Source of the DNA: Pseudomonadota bacterium
Lineage (GTDB): Bacteria; Pseudomonadota; Alphaproteobacteria; Acetobacterales; Acetobacteraceae
Length of the DNA stretch: 64,000 bases
Assembly (NCBI GenBank): GCA_021798915.1
Contig: JAJZBM010000011.1
Coordinates: forward strand, 1-64,000
Direction of reading: 5' to 3'
Of this stretch, positions 60,103 through 64,000 are shown in pieces (position 1 is the stretch's first letter; each line of letters opens with the position of its first letter). A model generated the notes under the pieces. It searched no databases and was not told the DNA's origin. It worked only from the letters and a program-made list of their open reading frames with translations. The position numbers and the translations under genes are program-made.

Positions 60103-60795
60103 ATGACTGACGCCCGAAGAAATACCACGGCGCGTCCGCGCAGGGGAACTCCCCGCGCGCCGATCTCGGCGGTTGAAGTTGCGCGCCTGATTGACGGCCT
60201 GGCGCCGCACCTGAGCGGCGAGATGCGGCCTCGACCGGATTTTCTGCCGCCGGGGCCGAGGAAAATTCATGCGCGGCTTCGCGTCGACCCTGGCGGGCAG
60301 GTTTCTGCCGCGCTGAATCGCCTTCCGCACCATCACCCGGCAATTGTTCTTGCCGAGACCGTGCGGGCGGCGATGGCGGCGCTTGATCAGTTGCGGATTG
60401 AAGAAAAGGCGCAAGAAGCCATCGCGCGCGAGGATGACTGGGCGCGCCGCTTACGGGAAATCGCCAGTGAAATCGAGGCAACCTTTCCACCTGGTGGAAT
60501 CATTTTAGAGGCGCGCGACCTTCGGCGAGTGGCCGATACCCATGCCGATCGCGCCGCGAGGTTGGCAAAGGCGCTCACGGAATCAGGGTTCAGTCGCAAG
60601 AAAGCCGCCCCCCGTGCCGCGATCATCGGCGCCGCCGCGCGGCTTCTCGCTGATGCGTTATGGGGAAATGGCAAGCGTGACCTTGAGGTTTTGCGGTTGC
60701 TGCTCGGCGCGGCGGTCGATGGCGAGGTGCTGCCGGGTGAGGTGCGAGCCGCACTTCGTTCTCGTGTCCGAACAAGGCGCCATTCGGAGGAATAA
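60103..60795 (+). CDS. Hypothetical protein of the integrative element
   Basis: I do not recognise this 230-residue protein. It starts with a basic arginine/threonine stretch, is rich in arginine, alanine and glutamate, and has long predicted helices around residues 85-125 (EEKAQEAIAREDDWARRLREI) and 130-200. There is no signal peptide or membrane segment. It lies between the integrase and the AlpA-like gene in the same direction, 64 bases after the integrase, so it is likely part of the element's core. Function cannot be assigned. Confidence 0.6.
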   Translation: MTDARRNTTARPRRGTPRAPISAVEVARLIDGLAPHLSGEMRPRPDFLPPGPRKIHARLRVDPGGQVSAALNRLPHHHPAIVLAETVRAAMAALDQLRIEEKAQEAIAREDDWARRLREIASEIEATFPPGGIILEARDLRRVADTHADRAARLAKALTESGFSRKKAAPRAAIIGAAARLLADALWGNGKRDLEVLRLLLGAAVDGEVLPGEVRAALRSRVRTRRHSEE

Positions 60796-60959
60796 TCGGC
60801 CCGTGAATGGCGCTTTCGATGTGCAGTTAGGAAATTCGCAGTCTGTGTCTGCATGTTTAAAGAGCCGGTTTTTTGCCGGGGGTGCAATTTTTTTAACAGC
60901 CACGGGTAATCGGGCGGTATTATCCGAGACGCAACGAAATGCCCGATATGGAGTGCAAG

Positions 60960-61163
60960 ATGGAACCTCTGCTTCTTACCTTGAGAGATGCCGCTCGGAT
61001 CAGCGGATTTTCTCGGTCTCGGATTTACGCCATGGCAGGATTAGGGAAAATCGAAACCCGGAAGGCGGGGCGGCGGACGATGATCGTGACCGAGAGCCTC
61101 CGCGCCGCGATCGCCTCCCTGCCGTCCGCGCGGATCAAGTCCCCACACAAGGACGCAGCGTAA
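60960..61163 (+). CDS. AlpA-like helix-turn-helix regulator / excisionase
   Basis: The 67-residue protein has the pattern LLTLRDAARISGFSRSRIYAMAGLGKIETRKAGRRTMI, a MerR/excisionase-type winged helix as in AlpA. In integrative elements this kind of protein activates the integrase or directs excision. ATG 60960 is chosen because GGAG is six bases upstream; ATGs at 60939 and 60948 lie in frame. The preceding 164 bases are A/T richer and without a gene, likely a promoter region. Confidence 0.85.
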   Translation: MEPLLLTLRDAARISGFSRSRIYAMAGLGKIETRKAGRRTMIVTESLRAAIASLPSARIKSPHKDAA

Positions 61164-61175
61164 CCCATTGAAAAC
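61159..61175 (+). repeat. 17-bp direct repeat, copy 1
   Basis: CGTAACCCATTGAAAAC occurs at 61159-61175 and again, perfectly, at 63934-63950 inside the ATPase gene. Copy 1 overlaps the last codons of the AlpA-like gene and continues into the leader of the Toprim gene. Confidence 0.8.
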
Positions 61176-61186
61176 CATATAGAAAA

Positions 61187-61213
61187 CCCGCCGAGCGTGG
61201 GACCGCTGGCGGG
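61187..61213 (+). promoter_or_regulatory. Hairpin in the leader of the Toprim primase-like gene
   Basis: CCCGCC (61187-61192) and GGCGGG (61208-61213) plus inner AGCG/CGCT form a 10-bp stem with one bulged G and a 6-base loop. It lies just before the AGGAAA ribosome site of the Toprim gene, so it could tune translation or transcription of that gene. Confidence 0.45.
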
Positions 61214-61226
61214 CTAGGAAATCAAA

Positions 61227-62114
61227 ATGCAAGGAAACTCATACCCCTTTGGGGGGCAGAATGCAACCGAAATCGCGGGCCGCCTCCGCCTGGCCCGCGC
61301 CGGGCGCGGATGGCGGGGTGATTGTCCAATTTGCCAATACAAACAATCACTTAGCCTCGACGTTCGGGACGGCAGGGCCTTACTTTGGTGTGCTTCATGC
61401 AATGACCGCGCCGGACTGGTGGACCTGCTGCGCAGCGGCGGCGGCCCCCCTGAGCGCCGCGAGCGCCTCCCCCGCCTAGACCGCGCCGACCCCGCCGCCC
61501 GCCGGGCGCGGGCGGCGGCGGTTTGGGGCGGCGCCGCGCCGCTTTCGCCGAACTGCTCGGCCTCTTTGTATCTGAGAAATCGCAGGATAGAGCAGGCAAT
61601 TCCGTCGCCGGCCCTCCGCTGGCGGCGTGATTGCCCGCATCCTGGCGGCGGCCGGCGCATCGCCCTGGTCGCCGAGATCACCGGGGCTGATGGCAAGTTT
61701 TCAGGTATCCAGAGGATTTTTCTCGCGCCGGACGGACGAAAGGCCGATTGCGAGCCGGTCAAGGCGAGCCTCGGTCACGTCGCAGGCGGCGCGGTCAGAT
61801 TGCAAACTGCCAGTCATGAACTCACGATTTCCGAAGGAATAGAATCCGCCGCCGCTGCCGGTCAGCTCCTCGGCCTGCCGGCCTGGGCGGCGGTGAGCGC
61901 CGGCAATTTGGCAAAATCTCTTATCCTACCATCGGAAATCCGTAGCGTGGTGATCGCGGCCGACCACGATGCCCCTGGCCTGCGCGCCGCCGAGGCCGCG
62001 TGCCGGCGCTGGCGTGCCGAGGGCCGCGAGGTGCGCGTTGTGAAATCCGTAGAGTCTGGCAAGGATTTTAATGACCTAGCGGCCGCTCGCGCGGCGGAGG
62101 CGCCCAATGAGTAA
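61227..62114 (+). CDS. Toprim-domain primase-like protein
   Basis: The 295-residue protein opens with a zinc-ribbon-like pair (CPIC near residue 33 and CASC near 55), as in primases. A basic linker and a Toprim fold follow, with the glutamate in ISEGIESAAAAGQLLG near 197 and the DxD-like VVIAADHDAPG near 235. It is the type of virulence-associated/ICE primase that lays a primer for element replication. It is 63 bases after the AlpA-like gene and overlaps the ATPase gene by eight bases, so primase and ATPase are coupled, as in the two functions of the P4 alpha protein. Confidence 0.85.
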   Translation: MQGNSYPFGGQNATEIAGRLRLARAGRGWRGDCPICQYKQSLSLDVRDGRALLWCASCNDRAGLVDLLRSGGGPPERRERLPRLDRADPAARRARAAAVWGGAAPLSPNCSASLYLRNRRIEQAIPSPALRWRRDCPHPGGGRRIALVAEITGADGKFSGIQRIFLAPDGRKADCEPVKASLGHVAGGAVRLQTASHELTISEGIESAAAAGQLLGLPAWAAVSAGNLAKSLILPSEIRSVVIAADHDAPGLRAAEAACRRWRAEGREVRVVKSVESGKDFNDLAAARAAEAPNE

Positions 62115-64000
62115 TTCGGATTTCACCCAACATGACGTGAACGATCCCCTCGCCGGCCTGGTCGAGCGCGCGACCGATGACCCAGGCGCGCCGTTCAAGC
62201 CGGACGTGCTCATCGCGCTCGCCGAATTGCGGGCCGAGGATCGGGCGGCATTTGAGGCTCTGCGGGCGACGCTCAAGGCGGCAAAAATCCGCGTCACGGC
62301 GCTTGATGCCGAAATCGACCGCGCCGCCGGCATCGAGCCCGGCGAGCGCCAGACGCAGTGCGACACCCTGCTTGCCCTCGCTGGCGAGGCTGAACTTTTC
62401 CACACGGCGGACCAGACCGCGTTCGCGGACGTGCGCATCGGCGATCACCGCGAAACGCTGCTGGTGCGCGGCAGAGGTTTCCGGCGCTGGCTGAGCCGGG
62501 CATTTTTTCTTCAGGAAGGCGGCGCGCCGAACGGGGAGGCGATGGGGGCGGCGCTGGGCGTGATCGAGGCGAAAGCCTTTTATGACGGGCCGGAACGCGC
62601 GGTTTTCATCCGCACCGGCGAGCATGACGGCAAACTCTATATCGACGTGGCCGACGAGACGTGGCGCGCCATAGAGATCGACGCGACCGGCTGGCGCATC
62701 ATCGCCGAGCCGCCCTGCCGTTTCCGGCGCGCGGCGGGGATGTTGCCGTTGCCGGTGCCGGTGGCGGGCGGCTCGCTGGCGCCTCTCCGAGCCCTACTCA
62801 ACGTAGGAAGCGAGGCCGATTTTATCCTCGCCACGGCCTGGATGCTCGCCGCGTTGCGGCCAAGCGGCCCGTTCCCCCTTCTGGCGCTGACTGGCGAGCA
62901 AGGATCAGCAAAAACCACCTTCGCGAGAATTTTGCGATCGTTGATCGACCCGAACTCTGCCGGCCAACGCTCGCTGCCCCGCGAAGATCGCGACCTCTTC
63001 ATTGCCGCGACCAATGGGCACATTCTCAGCTTCGACAACGTTTCCGGCCTGCCTTCTTGGATTTCGGACACCCTCTGCCGGCTCGCCACGGGCGGCGGCT
63101 TCGCCACCCGCACTCTATATAGTGACAGCGATGAGACGATCCTCGATGCGATGCGGCCAATCCTTCTCAACGGCATAGGCGACATCATCTCGCGCCCGGA
63201 CCTCGCCGAGCGGGCCATCTTCCTCATCCTTCAAGCCATCGCCGAAACCGAGCGCCGGGCCGAGGCCGCGATCAATGCCGCCATCGACGCCGCCCGCCCG
63301 GAAATCCTCGGCGCCCTCCTCGATGCCATGTCCCGCGGCCTTCACCGACTGCCGGAAACGCGGCTCGACCGGATGCCTCGCATGGCCGATTTCGCGCTCT
63401 GGGCGACCGCCTGCGGCGATGGGCATCTCTGGCCGGAAGGCGGCTTCATGTCCGCTTTCGATGCGAACCGCGCGAAGGCGATCGATGACGCGATTGAAGG
63501 CGACCCGGTCGCGAACGCCATCCGCACGCTGATGACCAACGAACGCGCCGAAGGCCGCACCGACTGGACGGGCACCGCCGGAGAGCTACTGACCGCCGTC
63601 GCCAGGGTCGCGGGCGAGACAGCTACCCGCTCGAAAACATGGCCCGCAGACCTCACCCGCTTTTCTTCCCGGCTCACCCGCGTTGCCACGGTCCTGCGCG
63701 CTATAGGCATCGAGATAGGACGCTATCGAGCCTCGCACGGGGTGCGGATGGTGCACTTGTTTTTCCAACCCGCTAAGGGACGCAAAACAGCGTCACCAGC
63801 GTCACCAGCGTCACAAACCGCAGAAAACGGCCATTTTTCGGGTGACGCTAAGGGTGACGCTACGGGTGACGCTAGCGCTCCGGGTGACGCTACGGGTGAC
63901 GCTGGTGACGCTAGCCGGTTTCCTAGCGTCACCCGTAACCCATTGAAAACAAAGCCGGGTGACGCTGGTGACGCTGGTGACGCTAAATTTCCTACCTTAT
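62107..64000 (+). CDS. P-loop ATPase / helicase-like protein of the element (partial, 3' end missing)
   Basis: At least 631 codons are open to the right edge. The N-terminus has a helical region (PFKPDVLIALAELRAEDRAAFEAL). A Walker A motif GEQGSAKT is at about residues 263-270, followed by RDLFIAATNGHILSFDN (Walker B-like DN) and ILLNGIGDIISRPDLAERAIFL, an AAA+-type sensor/arginine region. It most resembles virulence-E or primase-C-type helicases beside Toprim genes. From about residue 560 the sequence becomes a tail of SPA and GDA repeats that coincides with the 9-bp repeat array. The ATG at 62107 overlaps the Toprim gene. Confidence 0.85.
   Translation, partial: MSNSDFTQHDVNDPLAGLVERATDDPGAPFKPDVLIALAELRAEDRAAFEALRATLKAAKIRVTALDAEIDRAAGIEPGERQTQCDTLLALAGEAELFHTADQTAFADVRIGDHRETLLVRGRGFRRWLSRAFFLQEGGAPNGEAMGAALGVIEAKAFYDGPERAVFIRTGEHDGKLYIDVADETWRAIEIDATGWRIIAEPPCRFRRAAGMLPLPVPVAGGSLAPLRALLNVGSEADFILATAWMLAALRPSGPFPLLALTGEQGSAKTTFARILRSLIDPNSAGQRSLPREDRDLFIAATNGHILSFDNVSGLPSWISDTLCRLATGGGFATRTLYSDSDETILDAMRPILLNGIGDIISRPDLAERAIFLILQAIAETERRAEAAINAAIDAARPEILGALLDAMSRGLHRLPETRLDRMPRMADFALWATACGDGHLWPEGGFMSAFDANRAKAIDDAIEGDPVANAIRTLMTNERAEGRTDWTGTAGELLTAVARVAGETATRSKTWPADLTRFSSRLTRVATVLRAIGIEIGRYRASHGVRMVHLFFQPAKGRKTASPASPASQTAENGHFSGDAKGDATGDASAPGDATGDAGDASRFPSVTRNPLKTKPGDAGDAGDAKFPTL
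63789..63984. repeat. Cluster of 9-bp repeats GGTGACGCT in both orientations
   Basis: GGTGACGCT occurs nine times on the plus strand (63841, 63853, 63865, 63883, 63895, 63904, 63958, 63967, 63976). Its complement AGCGTCACC occurs exactly three times (63789, 63798, 63925) and once with one mismatch (63807). Copies at 63904 and 63925 form a perfect 11-bp inverted repeat with an 8-base loop (63904-63933). The coding frame reads them as Gly-Asp-Ala and Ser-Pro-Ala. The second copy of the 17-bp repeat lies inside the cluster. It looks like an iteron array. Confidence 0.85.
63934..63950 (+). repeat. 17-bp direct repeat, copy 2
   Basis: CGTAACCCATTGAAAAC, identical to 61159-61175, sits between the two groups of 9-bp repeats inside the ATPase gene. 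Confidence 0.8.

Larger units (their letters stand above)
58580..64000 (+). mobile_element. Integrative element, left part (integrase to primase/ATPase), runs off the window
   Basis: A P4-type integrase, an unknown gene, an AlpA-like regulator, a Toprim primase-like gene and a P-loop ATPase gene lie in the same direction. This is the standard core of an integrative element or phage satellite. The tRNA-Arg(CCG) is the likely attachment site, and the IS256 pair then lies between the tRNA and the integrase. The right end is outside the window, so neither attR nor cargo can be seen. The 232 bases before the integrase hold a TTGACA (58695-58700) without a good -10. Confidence 0.75.

Noticed and set aside
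63789-63984. CRISPR array interpretation of the 9-bp repeats
   Set aside because: Repeats are too short (9 bp), occur in both orientations and at spacings that are multiples of three inside an open reading frame.

Overview
The window looks like a chromosomal segment of a GC-rich alphaproteobacterium, most likely Rhodospirillales/Acetobacteraceae. This placement is inferred from the F1-ATPase gene order atpHAGDC behind priA, a cysteine-free L31, hopanoid genes, a urt-ure operon, and an A/T-hairpin plus GC-hairpin dispersed repeat. A tetrahydromethanopterin (H4MPT) C1 cluster indicates methylotrophy or formaldehyde/formate handling.

Layout. 1-2995: 3' end of a mercuric reductase gene, then a leftward block of persulfide-dioxygenase-like hydrolase, gshB and xerC. 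3015-10043: priA and the F1-ATPase operon. 10144-22861: thiL, a divergent acyl-CoA ligase / CoA-transferase pair, a fused indolepyruvate:ferredoxin oxidoreductase, hsp20 (with a sigma-32-like promoter and a ROSE-like thermometer hairpin), rpmE, a Spy/CpxP-like protein, an OYE flavoenzyme, pdxY and a TPP enzyme. 23062-33451: a compact leftward operon urtABCDE-ureDABCEFG preceded by an exact sigma-54 -24/-12 match, so urea import and hydrolysis are probably nitrogen controlled. 33654-42476: mch, an ATP-grasp gene, mtdB and mptG leftward; a pterin dehydratase and fhcBADC rightward. Together they oxidise methylene-H4MPT to formate and help make the cofactor. A two-domain retropepsin-like lipoprotein candidate follows fhcC. 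43400-51197: hopanoid and MEP-pathway genes hpnH and ispH leftward, dxs, hpnM, hpnI and hpnJ rightward, ending at a strong terminator. 51592-54556: a glycine-rich PEP-CTERM protein, tatA and a second TPP enzyme.

54748 to the right edge is accessory DNA. tRNA-Arg(CCG) is followed by a 5'-truncated IS256-family copy, a divergent LysR/SDR pair, a complete inverted copy of the same IS, then a P4-type tyrosine integrase, an unknown gene, an AlpA-like regulator, a Toprim primase-like protein and a P-loop ATPase gene that runs off the window. The simplest reading is an integrative element at the tRNA gene whose left junction was later invaded by the IS pair. The 3' part of the ATPase gene holds 13 copies of a 9-bp repeat in both orientations, which could be an origin-like iteron array as well as coding for Gly-Asp-Ala repeats. 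This is the most interesting unexplained structure here.
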